DNA of 64,000 nt from Streptomyces europaeiscabiei. Its GTDB lineage: Bacteria > Actinomycetota > Actinomycetes > Streptomycetales > Streptomycetaceae. The stretch's first letter is position 1; each line of letters opens with the position of its first letter. The stretch covers positions 248,001-312,000 of the forward strand of contig NZ_CP107841.1 in NCBI RefSeq assembly GCF_036346855.1, written 5' to 3'. Of the stretch, positions 33,705-41,878 are shown piece after piece. The translations under genes and the position numbers were made by a program. Under the pieces are notes generated by a model that had not been told where the DNA came from, did no database searches, and saw only the letters and a list, made by a program, of their open reading frames with translations.

Positions 33705-34820
33705 ATGATGCTGACGCAACGGGAGCGCGAGATCCTGGCACTCTTGCGGCGTGACCCTCTGGCCGGGCCTCAGGCGCTGGCCGATGCGTTGGGCACGACC
33801 CGCACCGCAGTGAACGTCCACCTCTCCAACCTCGGAAAGAAGGGCGCCATCCTGGGGCGCGGCTACATCGTGCGCCAGGAGAACGCGGTGGTCGTGGTCG
33901 GCGGGGCGAACATGGACCACAAGGTGCGCAGTCTGGCACCAGTGACCCGGCACACCAGCAACCCTGGCCGCTCGCACACCAGCCCGGGCGGAGTCGGGCG
34001 CAACATCGCCGAGAACCTCGCCCGGCTGGGTACGCCGACCCACCTGATCGCCGCCATCGGCCGGGATCCGGCAGGCGAATCACTGTTGCGCGACACCCAG
34101 GCCGCAGGGGTGCGAACCGACCACGTCCACCTCAGCGCCCATCCCACCGGCACCTACACCGCCGTCCTGGACGCGGACGGCGACCTGCTGGTGGCCGTCG
34201 CCGACATGACGGCCACGGACGAGCTGTCCCCCGCCGACCTTCCCCACATCCGCGAGCTGGTGGCCGGCGCCACCATGCTGGTGCTGGACGGCAACCTCGC
34301 CACGGCGACGCTCAACTATGTCGCCGACCTGGCCAAGGCGGCCGACGTCCCGGTGGTGATCGATCCGGTGAGCGTCCCCAAGGCAGCGCTGCTGGGCCCC
34401 GGGATCGTCCCAGAGCGGCCGTACTTCGCCGTCACGCCCAACAAGGACGAGCTCCGGGCACTGGTGAACCTCCCAGTCGGGACCGACGAGGAAATACTGT
34501 CCGCCGCCGCCGCACTGCACGACCGGGGTGTCACCCACGTCTGGGTGCGGCTCGGCCCCGGGGGAAGCGTGCTGAGCAGCGCGGGCCACGGTCACACCTT
34601 CCTGCCCGCGCCCCGGACCGAGGTCGTGGACGTCACCGGCGCGGGAGACTCCATGCTCGCCGCCTTCGTCCACGCCGTCCTGGGCGGCGCCGAGCCCGTA
34701 GAGGCCGCGCGCTTCGGCCATGCCGCCGCCGCGCTGACCGTCGCGGCCACCGCCACCGTACGACCCGACCTGTCCCCGCGCCTCGTCGAGGACGCGTTGA
34801 ACCACCCTGACGGAGACTGA
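33705..34820 (+). CDS. psuK: HTH-PfkB sugar kinase, pseudouridine kinase-like
   Basis: A 371-residue protein combining a winged HTH (residues 1-60: TQREREILALLRRDPLAGPQ, LGTTRTAVNVHLSNLGKKG) with a PfkB kinase domain. The kinase part has VVGGANMD at about 66, the sugar-binding GGVGRNIAENLARLG and the anion-hole motif DVTGAGDSMLAAF near 310. It would phosphorylate pseudouridine to its 5'-phosphate. It ends 1 bp before psuG, which supports the substrate assignment. Two consecutive ATG codons (33705, 33708) could serve as start; the ribosome-binding site is poor. The HTH suggests it may also control its own transcription. Confidence 0.88.
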   Translation: MMLTQREREILALLRRDPLAGPQALADALGTTRTAVNVHLSNLGKKGAILGRGYIVRQENAVVVVGGANMDHKVRSLAPVTRHTSNPGRSHTSPGGVGRNIAENLARLGTPTHLIAAIGRDPAGESLLRDTQAAGVRTDHVHLSAHPTGTYTAVLDADGDLLVAVADMTATDELSPADLPHIRELVAGATMLVLDGNLATATLNYVADLAKAADVPVVIDPVSVPKAALLGPGIVPERPYFAVTPNKDELRALVNLPVGTDEEILSAAAALHDRGVTHVWVRLGPGGSVLSSAGHGHTFLPAPRTEVVDVTGAGDSMLAAFVHAVLGGAEPVEAARFGHAAAALTVAATATVRPDLSPRLVEDALNHPDGD

Positions 34821-34821
34821 G

Positions 34822-35742
34822 ATGACCACCCATCACCCCCTGCTGACGATCACCGACGAGGTCCGCGACGCCCTGCACGACGGCCGCCCGGTCGTCGCTC
34901 TGGAGAGCACGATCATCAGCCACGGCATGCCCTACCCCCAGAACGTCGAGATGGCCACCGAGGTCGAGCGGATCATCCGGGAGAACGGCGCTGTCCCCGC
35001 CACCGTGGCGGTCCTGCACGGCCGGCCCCGGATCGGCCTTGAGGCTTCCGACCTCGAACTCCTGGCCACCAGCCCCGACGTGGCCAAGGTCAGCGTCCGC
35101 GACCTCGGCCACGTCGTCGCCCGCGGTGCCCACGGCGCGACGACGGTGGCCAGCACCATGCGACTCGCGGCGCTCGCCCGGATCCCCGTCTTCGTCACCG
35201 GAGGTATCGGCGGCGTACACCGGGGCGCCCCGGCCACCTTCGACATCAGTGCAGACCTCACCGAACTCTCCGCCTCCCCCGTCGCGGTCATCAGCGCCGG
35301 GGTGAAGAGCATCCTGGACATCGGGCTGACCCTGGAAACCCTGGAGACGCTCGGCGTCCCGGTGATCACCTACGGCACCGACCAGTTCCCCTCCTTCTAC
35401 TCCCGGACCAGCGGCCACGCCTCCCCCCTGCGCGCCGACTCCCCCGAGGAGATCGCCGCCGTGATGCGCGCCCACTGGGAACTGGGCGGAACAGGCGGTC
35501 TCAACATCGCCAACCCCATCCCCGAGGCCGACGAGATCCCTGCCGAACGCATCGAGGGGATCATCCAACAGGCGATCGCAGAGATGGAGAAGGCGGGTAT
35601 CGGCGGCAAGGACGCCACCCCGTATCTCCTCGGCAAGATCGTCGAACTCACCGAGGGTGCAAGCCTCCGCGCCAACATCGCCCTGGTCAACAACAACGCC
35701 CGTCTGGGCGCTCGCATCGCCGTGGCGTACGCCCGGAAGTAG
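34822..35742 (+). CDS. psuG: Pseudouridine-5'-phosphate glycosidase
   Basis: A 306-residue PsuG. Recognisable blocks are VVALESTIISHGMPYPQNVE near residue 22, GATTVASTMRLAALARIPVF, VTGGIGGVHRG near 129 and ISAGVKSILDIGLTLETLET, which carries the catalytic Lys (about residue 162). It reversibly splits pseudouridine 5'-phosphate into uracil and ribose 5-phosphate, using the product of the kinase encoded just upstream. Length and motifs are normal for the family. Confidence 0.95.
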   Translation: MTTHHPLLTITDEVRDALHDGRPVVALESTIISHGMPYPQNVEMATEVERIIRENGAVPATVAVLHGRPRIGLEASDLELLATSPDVAKVSVRDLGHVVARGAHGATTVASTMRLAALARIPVFVTGGIGGVHRGAPATFDISADLTELSASPVAVISAGVKSILDIGLTLETLETLGVPVITYGTDQFPSFYSRTSGHASPLRADSPEEIAAVMRAHWELGGTGGLNIANPIPEADEIPAERIEGIIQQAIAEMEKAGIGGKDATPYLLGKIVELTEGASLRANIALVNNNARLGARIAVAYARK

Positions 35743-35749
35743 GTGGCAG

Positions 35750-35773
35750 CGGGCCACGCACAGCCGTGGCCCG
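35750..35773 (+). terminator. Terminator-like hairpin after psuG
   Basis: CGGGCCACG and CGTGGCCCG form a perfect 9-bp stem with a 6-base loop, 8 bp after the psuG stop. There is no T-run, which is common for Streptomyces terminators. Confidence 0.6.
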
Positions 35774-36339
35774 ACACAGCAACCGAACAGCCTGTCGCCC
35801 ACCGCAGGAGTCGCTTCGCCACCGACCAGGCAGGGGAGAACGGCAGCAGTCCGAAGGACGCGCTGTCCTCGTCTCCTGCGGGTCGCGGGCAAAGGGTGGT
35901 GTTCGGGACACGTGCCGCAGGGGCGAGTGAACGACCGAGCCGATCACACCGGTCCCCGGCGCGGATGCGGTCGTCCGCCTCCTCGGCCACCAGGCGCGCC
36001 TCGCGCGTGGTCGAGGCTGATCTGGTGGGCGACCCGATCGGCGTCGACCACATCCTCGCCCGTGAGCACGAGTCGGTCGGGCGTCCGCACTGGAGGGCGG
36101 CGGCGATCTCCGGTACCCGGAACAGGACACCACCGATGCTCCTCGCCGCCACTCCCCCGATCACCGAGGCCGACCCGTCCGGGCCCGTCTGCACCGGCGG
36201 CCTCTGCTCCGATGCTCAATCGGGGCGCGGTGTACTTGTGCGGTCGGAGCAGGTTCTCGGCGTCAACATCGAGGAGTTGGACCCCGCCGGGCGCGGCGCC
36301 GGTGAAGGAGAAGGCGATGGCGAGGGGCGCCCCAGCCGC
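35774..36339. other. Gap without recognisable gene
   Basis: Several open frames cross this stretch but none shows a recognisable motif, ribosome-binding site or balanced composition. It is probably decayed sequence next to the integrase remnant. Confidence 0.35.
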
Positions 36340-36521
36340 GTACGCACCGTCAGAGCGCTCCGCGCGAGGACTTCGTACTGGAGATCGTGTACTGGGATGC
36401 GGGCACCGCGCGCCTGCTGCCCCGCCAAGGTCGTGAGCCCGCCCGACGTCTGCCCGGACACCGGCCCGGTCCGGCTGTCGTACGGCCAGGCACGCGCTCT
36501 GCTCGACGCGGACACGGCTAG
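36340..36521 (+). pseudogene. Tyrosine recombinase (integrase) remnant with internal deletion
   Basis: Two frames give pieces of the catalytic domain of a Streptomyces-type site-specific integrase: EDFVLEIVYWDAGTARLLPR (36366-36425), then, in a shifted frame, [15 protein letters not shown] and [18 protein letters not shown] to a TAG at 36519-36521. About 20 residues expected between the two pieces are missing, and the catalytic HxLRH and Tyr region never follows. The family call comes from recall of the conserved blocks. The stretch 36522-37004 shows nothing recognisable. Confidence 0.55.
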
Positions 36522-37004
36522 TGCCGGCATGCTCGGAAACGGGCTGGGACCTGCAGTGTCGGCGACCACGTCGTGCGACGCCCTCCTGCGGCTGGTGCCC
36601 CAGCGCTGCCTGGCCCGGTGCAGGAGCAGGAAGCGCGGCCGTGCGCTACGCCAGCACACGCTGACGTAGCGCCTCGTTGAACCGCACGGCCGACGAAGTG
36701 TACGGATTCCTTCCGCAGCCACCCTCCCAGGATGCTCCCGTCGCTCTGTCGGCGGGCTGGCGCGGCGGCCGCCCAACGCGTGACCAGAGCGAGCGCGCCC
36801 TGATCCCCGGTTGCGTCCGCGCCGCCCTTCCGGCCCGCCCCCTCCCCTGCAACGACGGTCAGGGAATGGGCGAGGCGGCCCGGTACTCCCGTGGTGACCG
36901 GGGCGAACCCGAGCACCGGGAAAGCTCGCGCGACATTCATCGCCGCACTCTGCGCGACACACGGGCAACAATTGGCGCGACAGCTGTCGCAACCAGGCCC
37001 CGGG

Positions 37005-37538
37005 TCAGCGGTCCAGTGCGGACAGGTCCGCCAGGCCGGTGTCGAGCATGATGCGGCCGACGGTCTCCTCCAGGGCGCTGTCAGCTCCGATGACAGTCTC
37101 GATGCCGCCGGGCAGGAGATCGCGTGGCCGGAACCACTCGCGCAGCCGGGTTTCGTCGACTTCGTCGGCAATCGGCTTGGTTGCGTGCCGGGCAAGGGTT
37201 TCGGCGAGCGGCACATCGAGGTAGTAGGCGTGGGTCGGGCCGCAGTGATCGGCGCACAACCGGGCGAGCATGTCGCCGTAGCGGTCGGCATGGAGGATGC
37301 CTTCGACGACGACGTGGAATCCGGCGTCCAGGGCGTAGCGGGCCGTCAGATCGATCAAGCCGATGTTCGCCGCTCCCGGCCGGTCTCGTTCACGGAGCAC
37401 CACGCGGCGCAGGTTGTCCTGGCCGACCAGGGCCAGACCTCGGCCGAACCTCTCGCGCATGCCTGCCGCGACGGACGACTTCCCTGAGGCCGAGTTGCCA
37501 CGCAGCACGACCAGTCGGGTTTCCACTGTGCCCACCAT
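37005..37538 (-). CDS. Small P-loop kinase / AAA family ATPase
   Basis: A 177-residue nucleotide-binding protein. The P-loop RGNSASGKSSVAAGMRERFG is at residues 13-32. GFHVVVEGILHADRYGDMLA is like the lid and acceptor region of adenylylsulfate, gluconate or zeta-toxin-like kinases, and a YYLDVPLAETLARH segment follows. The substrate is unknown. The start at 37538 is chosen because it precedes the first beta strand closely; 37571 is an alternative. It stands alone, with pseudogene sequence downstream and 319 bp of non-coding sequence before the next gene. Confidence 0.75.
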   Translation of the reverse strand: MVGTVETRLVVLRGNSASGKSSVAAGMRERFGRGLALVGQDNLRRVVLRERDRPGAANIGLIDLTARYALDAGFHVVVEGILHADRYGDMLARLCADHCGPTHAYYLDVPLAETLARHATKPIADEVDETRLREWFRPRDLLPGGIETVIGADSALEETVGRIMLDTGLADLSALDR

Positions 37539-37856
37539 CACGACGGTCACGCTACCGACGACCGGTGACACCGCTGAGGCAATTCCCGATGCCGACTACA
37601 TCGGCACCGGGACGGGCAGCAGTAGGTGGTCAACCCATGTACTCGGAGGGCATGACCGGGTGAGCCACCGCCAGGGACATGCGGCTCACCGCCGTCCGAT
37701 GACTGCGCGCACCTCTCGACGAGTGTCGTTCGTCGATGAGTCCGGACGTCACCCGACGGCTTGTCGGCCTCTGGCTGTCGGTGAGTTCGGGTTCTGGCAC
37801 AGCTCTTGGGGACCGGTGACGGAAGGTGGTCTCAGACCTTCTCGGAGGCGAGGTGG

Positions 37857-38615
37857 TCAGGTGGCTCGGAGCCGGAAGTGCAGCAGGCCGGTGCCATCGG
37901 CAGGGGCCGGCTTGCCGTCCGGATCCGTCACCTCGGTCACTGTCAGGCCGACGGTCGTGGCCAGCTTCTCGAACTGCTCCCGGGTGTACCAATGCATGAT
38001 CCACGGGCGCTCTTCGATGTTGCTGTCCGAGCCATGGTGGCGTTCGTAGCGCAGAAGCGTCGTCTGGGTTCGCGCTGTCTCGTCGCGTTGCTCGGCGACG
38101 ACGGACACCCGGAGTTCGGCGCCGTCGGGTGCCGCGGCCGTGCGAACTTGACCGATCTGTTCGGCGGGGGTCGGTGTGGGGGTGAACAGGGGCACCAGGG
38201 CGGTGCCGCTCTCCGCCAGGTGAGCGCGGATGCCGCGCAGGGCGGCGAGCGCTGTGGCATCGTCGGGGAGCAGGGTGAAGGTCGGACCGGCGAGGAAGAT
38301 CGCCCGGTAGCGGCGGGGCAGGTTCAGAGCTTCCATGCGCTGGTGGAACACGGTGACACCGATGTCCTGTTCCTCTGCCCGGCGCCGAAGCCGCTCCAGC
38401 ATGTCGGCGGAGGAGTCGACCCCGTCGACGTCCAAGCCGCGTCGGCGCAGTTCGAGCAGGGGATCACCGTCTCCGCACCCCAACTCCAGTGCCGGCATGC
38501 CGGTTTGCTGAATGAAGGCTGCGTAGGGTTCGGGGTCCTGAGAGAAGGCCTTCAGCGGTCCGTAGAGGTCTGCGACGATGCCTGTGTAGAAGTCAGCTGG
38601 GTCCACGCCGGTCAC
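37857..38615 (-). CDS. Class I SAM-dependent methyltransferase
   Basis: A 252-residue methyltransferase. The SAM-binding motif I LELGCGDGDPLLEL is at residues 43-56, motif II is DVDGVDSSADMLERLRRRA, and the later block FLAGPTFTLLPDDATALAAL is followed by a C-terminal beta region (WIMHWYTREQFEKLATTVGL). This is the pattern of small-molecule methyltransferases of the UbiE/methyltransf_25 type. GTG 38615 is the likely start. No partner gene points to a substrate. Confidence 0.85.
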   Translation of the reverse strand: MTGVDPADFYTGIVADLYGPLKAFSQDPEPYAAFIQQTGMPALELGCGDGDPLLELRRRGLDVDGVDSSADMLERLRRRAEEQDIGVTVFHQRMEALNLPRRYRAIFLAGPTFTLLPDDATALAALRGIRAHLAESGTALVPLFTPTPTPAEQIGQVRTAAAPDGAELRVSVVAEQRDETARTQTTLLRYERHHGSDSNIEERPWIMHWYTREQFEKLATTVGLTVTEVTDPDGKPAPADGTGLLHFRLRAT

Positions 38616-39036
38616 CCTATGCAGCTCCGCTCATACGCGCACACGAATATATGGAGCGCAGCCACTGCGGCGGACAGGCACACGGCAGGTGCCACCGGTC
38701 CGCAGGTGCCACCGGTCCACGGCCCTCCAGCGCATCGGGGAGGCTCCTTGATCGCCTTGGTACAGGCGGTGGCCCGGTAGCGGCAGATGATGTCCGCGCC
38801 GGGGTGATCCGCCTCCCGCCCAGTGTCTTCGACCGCCTACGCGACCTTGCTCCCGTCGCCGCCCCTGCTGCTCGCCCCGCCGCCCTGGTCACCGCAGGAG
38901 CGTCCACCGCAGCAGCCGGCGTCGTCTTCCGCTCAGTACGCGGCATGGCCATGCCCCCTGGCATGGCCCAAGGTGGCTGACCTCCTGGTGGCCGGGGGCG
39001 CGTGTGGTCGACGACGGCTTGCCAATCCTCAGGCGG
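38616..39036. other. Gap without recognisable gene
   Basis: Open frames on both strands are rich in Pro, Ala and Arg and carry no known motif. Nothing in this stretch could be supported as a gene. Confidence 0.35.
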
Positions 39037-39513
39037 TCACCGCACGTTGGGCAGTACCCCTGTACGCAGCTCAACCCAGCTCTCCTCCCACTCCGCCCGA
39101 GACTGGGGCGGTGGCACCTCCACTCCTGCGATGCCGGCGGGGGACGAGAATTCATGGCAGAGCCGGCCAAGGAGGTGTCGAGCTGTCTCCCTTGTCAGCG
39201 GGGAGTTGTCCGGGTCGTCGAGGCTGAGGCCCAATACGGCTGCACCGTCGTGGGCAACCGTGATGATGGCCCCGTAGAACTCGCGCGCCCTCACGTAGAG
39301 CGAAAAGGCGCTGCCGGAGCCATCTCCCCGGCCAAGCTCGGCGAGAGCCCGGTAGTCCCCCTCGGCCGGCGCTCCCGCAACATAGGTCCGCATGAAGGCG
39401 CGTAGCCGTTCGTCACCGGGGTTCTCGGCATCGACGTAGCGGTCGATGAACGCTTGGAAGACGCCGGGCGTGCACTGCGGAACCCACACGTAGACGTCCA
39501 GGCACGGTGGCAT
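39037..39513 (-). CDS. Conserved-looking hypothetical protein
   Basis: A 158-residue soluble protein with balanced composition and a plausible start (MPPCLDVYVWVPQCTPGVFQ). Notable stretches are FIDRYVDAENPGDERLRAFM, SLYVRAREFYGAIITVAHDG and GLSLDDPDNSPLTRETARHL. No signal peptide or membrane segment is visible. The overall look is like small Streptomyces immunity-type or DUF proteins, but I do not recognise the family. Confidence 0.65.
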   Translation of the reverse strand: MPPCLDVYVWVPQCTPGVFQAFIDRYVDAENPGDERLRAFMRTYVAGAPAEGDYRALAELGRGDGSGSAFSLYVRAREFYGAIITVAHDGAAVLGLSLDDPDNSPLTRETARHLLGRLCHEFSSPAGIAGVEVPPPQSRAEWEESWVELRTGVLPNVR

Positions 39514-39792
39514 GACCTCAGCCTAGTGTGAGGCGCCGTTGGCCTGTCGGCAGAGGGGGGCGATGCGGTCTGGCCCGAACGCGGACGCGGCGGCGAAGAC
39601 ATTCGCGGAGAAAAAGAGAAAACACCGCAGGCGGCGGACCGGCTGTACAAGACCCGGGTCCTCCGACGAGGCTCTGGCCGACGCGGATACGAGTCCCTTG
39701 CCGGCAGGGCCACACACAGCGGGTTGCGTACGACCGGAATCACGGAACCCCGGATCGCAGGCGGCACGTCGCTGAAGGTGTCCAACCCTGCG

Positions 39793-39857
39793 GCCCGAGG
39801 CTGATTCCTGCTGGAGGTGCCAGGGTTCCCTTGCCGGCACAGGAATCGGCCTCGGGC
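39793..39857. repeat. Long imperfect inverted repeat
   Basis: An 18-base arm at 39793-39810 (GCCCGAGGCTGATTCCTG) pairs with 39840-39857 with a single T-G wobble; the loop is 29 bases. It lies in a gap (39514-39996) without recognisable genes. It may be a structured RNA, a recombination site or a remnant of a mobile element end. Confidence 0.5.
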
Positions 39858-39934
39858 CTGACCGGGCGCGTACCCGCGGAGAGTCCGGCGATACAACCAG
39901 CCGTGTGTACAGGACGTGAGAGACATGCGTACCT

Positions 39935-39971
39935 GGGTGGGGGCGCACCAGTGATCGGTGCGCCCCCACCC
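39935..39971. terminator. Strong terminator hairpin downstream of small membrane protein gene
   Basis: GGGTGGGGGCGCACC (39935-39949) and its perfect complement at 39957-39971 form a 15-bp stem with a 7-base loop. It lies 26 bp beyond the stop of the minus-strand gene 39997-40167. Confidence 0.75.
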
Positions 39972-39996
39972 ATGTCCCGCGCGTTATTGGCGCGTC

Positions 39997-40167
39997 TTAC
40001 CAGCGGTACCAGCGGCCTCGCTTCCCGCCTGGCCCGGTGGAGCGGGCAAGGAATCCGACCAGCCAGACCACCAGGACGATCACGGCGATCCACCACAGGG
40101 CCTTGAGGGCGAACCCGGCGCCGAAGAGGATCAGGGCGAGCAGTAGAACCAGTAGCAGGGGAACCAT
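39997..40167 (-). CDS. Small hydrophobic membrane protein (Lmo0937/DUF5670-like)
   Basis: A 56-residue protein made of two membrane spans (LLLVLLLALILFGAGFALKA and LWWIAVIVLVVWLVGFLARS) and a basic C-terminal tail. Such small hydrophobic proteins are widespread in actinobacteria and Firmicutes and are often stress-induced; the function is unknown. ATG 40167 has GGAGG 10 bases upstream. The strong hairpin at 39935 ends the unit. Confidence 0.75.
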   Translation of the reverse strand: MVPLLLVLLLALILFGAGFALKALWWIAVIVLVVWLVGFLARSTGPGGKRGRWYRW

Positions 40168-40410
40168 AGTTATCAACCTCCGTCCCGCCGTGTGCCCCGA
40201 CCTGATCTGTGCACACACCAAAAATTTATCTGTTTCTTATCCACTGCTCGGGGCATCTGACGGGACTGCCCTCAGCCGCCCTTGCCTCACCTCGGACTGT
40301 CCGCGGCATCGGGGATGCGCACCCCGGCCGGCATCGTCTCCCCGGGCAGAGTCAGCGCCGAGGCCGTGCACATGGTCACCGAGAGTTCACGTAACACGCG
40401 TTCGAGGCCG

Positions 40411-40935
40411 TCAGTGGTGGTGCTTCTTCTCGGCGACCAGGGGTAGCTCCAGGCGGGGTCCGTGGAAGCGTTCGCGCAGGAGCCGGTCGTGCCTCACCAC
40501 GACCGGCGTGCCGGTGTAGTGGGCCAGGGCTGCCTCGATCCCTTCCGTCAAGGCAGGGGCCAGGTGGTTCGTCGGCTCGTCGAGCAGTAGCAGATCGAGC
40601 GGGCCGGCCGTCACCAGCCGGGCCAGTTCGAGCTTGCGGCGCTGCCCGACGGACAGGTTCCGAACCGGAACAGCCAGGTCCGCGGCATGGAACAGGCCGA
40701 GCGCGAGGATCACGTCGGCATGCTCGTCGGGCTGCCCCGCCTGTCGGCTGCGAAGGCCGCGAGCACCGTTCGGGCATCGTACGGGTCGTCGGTCGCACTG
40801 TACTGACGTAGGAATCCGACCCGGTGCGGTCGGCGCACGATACCGGTGTCAGGTGTCAGTTCCCCTGCCAATAGCCGGAGCAGGGTGCTTTTGCCGACGC
40901 ATCAGAGTGGCCCACGAGGACAGTGTCCAGCTGCA
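40411..40935 (-). pseudogene. ABC-F ATP-binding protein, C-terminal pseudogene
   Basis: The second ATPase domain of an ABC-F protein is readable in pieces. GKSTLLRLLAGELTPDTG and VGFLRQYSATDDPYDARTVL are in one frame. ALGLFHAADLAVPVRNLSVG and QRRKLELARLV, with the Walker B LLLLDEPTNHLAP, are in another (40411-40713). A frameshift lies near 40735 and another breaks the Walker A loop near 40905; the whole first ATPase domain is gone. ABC-F proteins act on ribosomes, often in antibiotic resistance. The region 40936-41366 holds no clear gene; a 40-residue frame at 41119 is doubtful. Confidence 0.8.
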
Positions 40936-41366
40936 CCGGATGCATACGCGTCAGTCACCCGCCAGAACGTCGCGCCGTACCTGGCTCACCCACAGGACAG
41001 CGCCAACTCCGGCACCAGATAGCAGATGCCGTCCACGCCGGGTGTGACCGAAGCCCCTCTCTGCCAATTGAGAACATTCGCGATAGTTAATACAACACAG
41101 ATGGAGGGAGTGCCGGACATGGAGACAGATCCCCACCGAGTCACGGAAAGCGAAGCCCAATTCGTTGTGAACCACGGGCAGAACCTGCTCAGTCCAGCAT
41201 CCTACTCACCCCTGTCAGCCCGACAACCCCTGTACGCCTGACAGTCACCCCGACTGCGCGCGTAGGCGTTTCAGGCATTGCTGTCGAGAACATGTCCGTT
41301 CTTGCGGTGCCACTCCGCCACGGGCCACGCGCTCCGCCGCGTCGCCTGCGCCCCGACCTGTGGGCT

Positions 41367-41396
41367 TTGACAGGTCCGCGATCCGTGCTCCATCAT
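41367..41396 (+). promoter_or_regulatory. Candidate promoter of ytrA-like operon
   Basis: TTGACA (41367-41372) is a consensus -35 box; 18 bp further CATCAT (41391-41396) could be a weak -10. Transcription would begin close to 41403, inside the palindrome that overlaps the start codon. Confidence 0.45.
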
Positions 41397-41397
41397 C

Positions 41398-41421
41398 ATT
41401 TCACTAGTCGACTAGTGAAAT
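41398..41421. promoter_or_regulatory. Perfect 24-bp palindromic operator over the start codon
   Basis: The 24 bases are a perfect palindrome; the core is TTTCACTAGTCGACTAGTGA extended by two bases on each side. The ATG of the GntR gene begins at 41420, inside the last two bases. It sits just downstream of a consensus TTGACA box, so bound regulator would cover the transcription start and the translation start. It is the obvious autoregulatory site of the YtrA-type protein encoded next. Confidence 0.8.
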
Positions 41422-41878
41422 GGTGGTGAAGGGGTTGGAGTTCCGCATCGACAGGCGGAGCGGGGTCGCCGCCTATCAACAGATCGTTCAGCAGACCAAG
41501 CAGGCGCTGCGGCTCGGCGTACTGGGGCCCGGGGATCAGTTGCCCACCGCCAAGGCGGTTGCCCAGACCTCCGCGGTCAACCCCAACACCACGCTCAAGG
41601 CGTACCGCGAACTGGAGCGGGAGGGCCTGGTCGAAGCGCGGCCGGGACTGGGGACCTTCGTACGTCAGTCGCTTGCTCGTCCTCAGGCGGGGGCGGATTC
41701 GCCGCTGCGCGGTGAGTTGGCTGACTGGATGGACCGGGCCCGCGAAGCGGGTCTTGAGCAGGACGACGTGGCCGCTCTGGTCGCGTCGGTGATGGACGAG
41801 CGGTACGCCGGGACCGGGCCTGCCGCCGAGCACGAGCGAACAACAACAGGAACAACAGAAACAAGGGGACACGCATGA
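41420..41878 (+). CDS. GntR family regulator, YtrA type
   Basis: A 152-residue GntR protein with a winged HTH at about residues 12-80 (AAYQQIVQQTKQALRLGVLG, DQLPTAKAVAQTSAVNPNTT) and only a short C-terminal dimerisation helix pair, as in the YtrA subgroup. YtrA-type genes usually head ABC-transporter operons and repress them. Here the ABC ATPase gene overlaps by 4 bp. No Shine-Dalgarno site precedes the ATG and the mRNA leader would be very short; GTG 41423 and 41426 are alternative starts. Confidence 0.9.
   Translation: MVVKGLEFRIDRRSGVAAYQQIVQQTKQALRLGVLGPGDQLPTAKAVAQTSAVNPNTTLKAYRELEREGLVEARPGLGTFVRQSLARPQAGADSPLRGELADWMDRAREAGLEQDDVAALVASVMDERYAGTGPAAEHERTTTGTTETRGHA

Noticed and set aside
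40192..40256. TGCCCCGA and TCGGGGCA inverted arms upstream of the small membrane protein gene
   Set aside because: Only 8 bp with a loop of about 50 bases; likely chance in GC-rich DNA.
41119..41241. A possible 40-residue plus-strand gene with GGAGG 11 bases upstream
   Set aside because: Too short, no recognisable composition or homology, and the spacing to the ribosome-binding site is long; kept out of the feature list.
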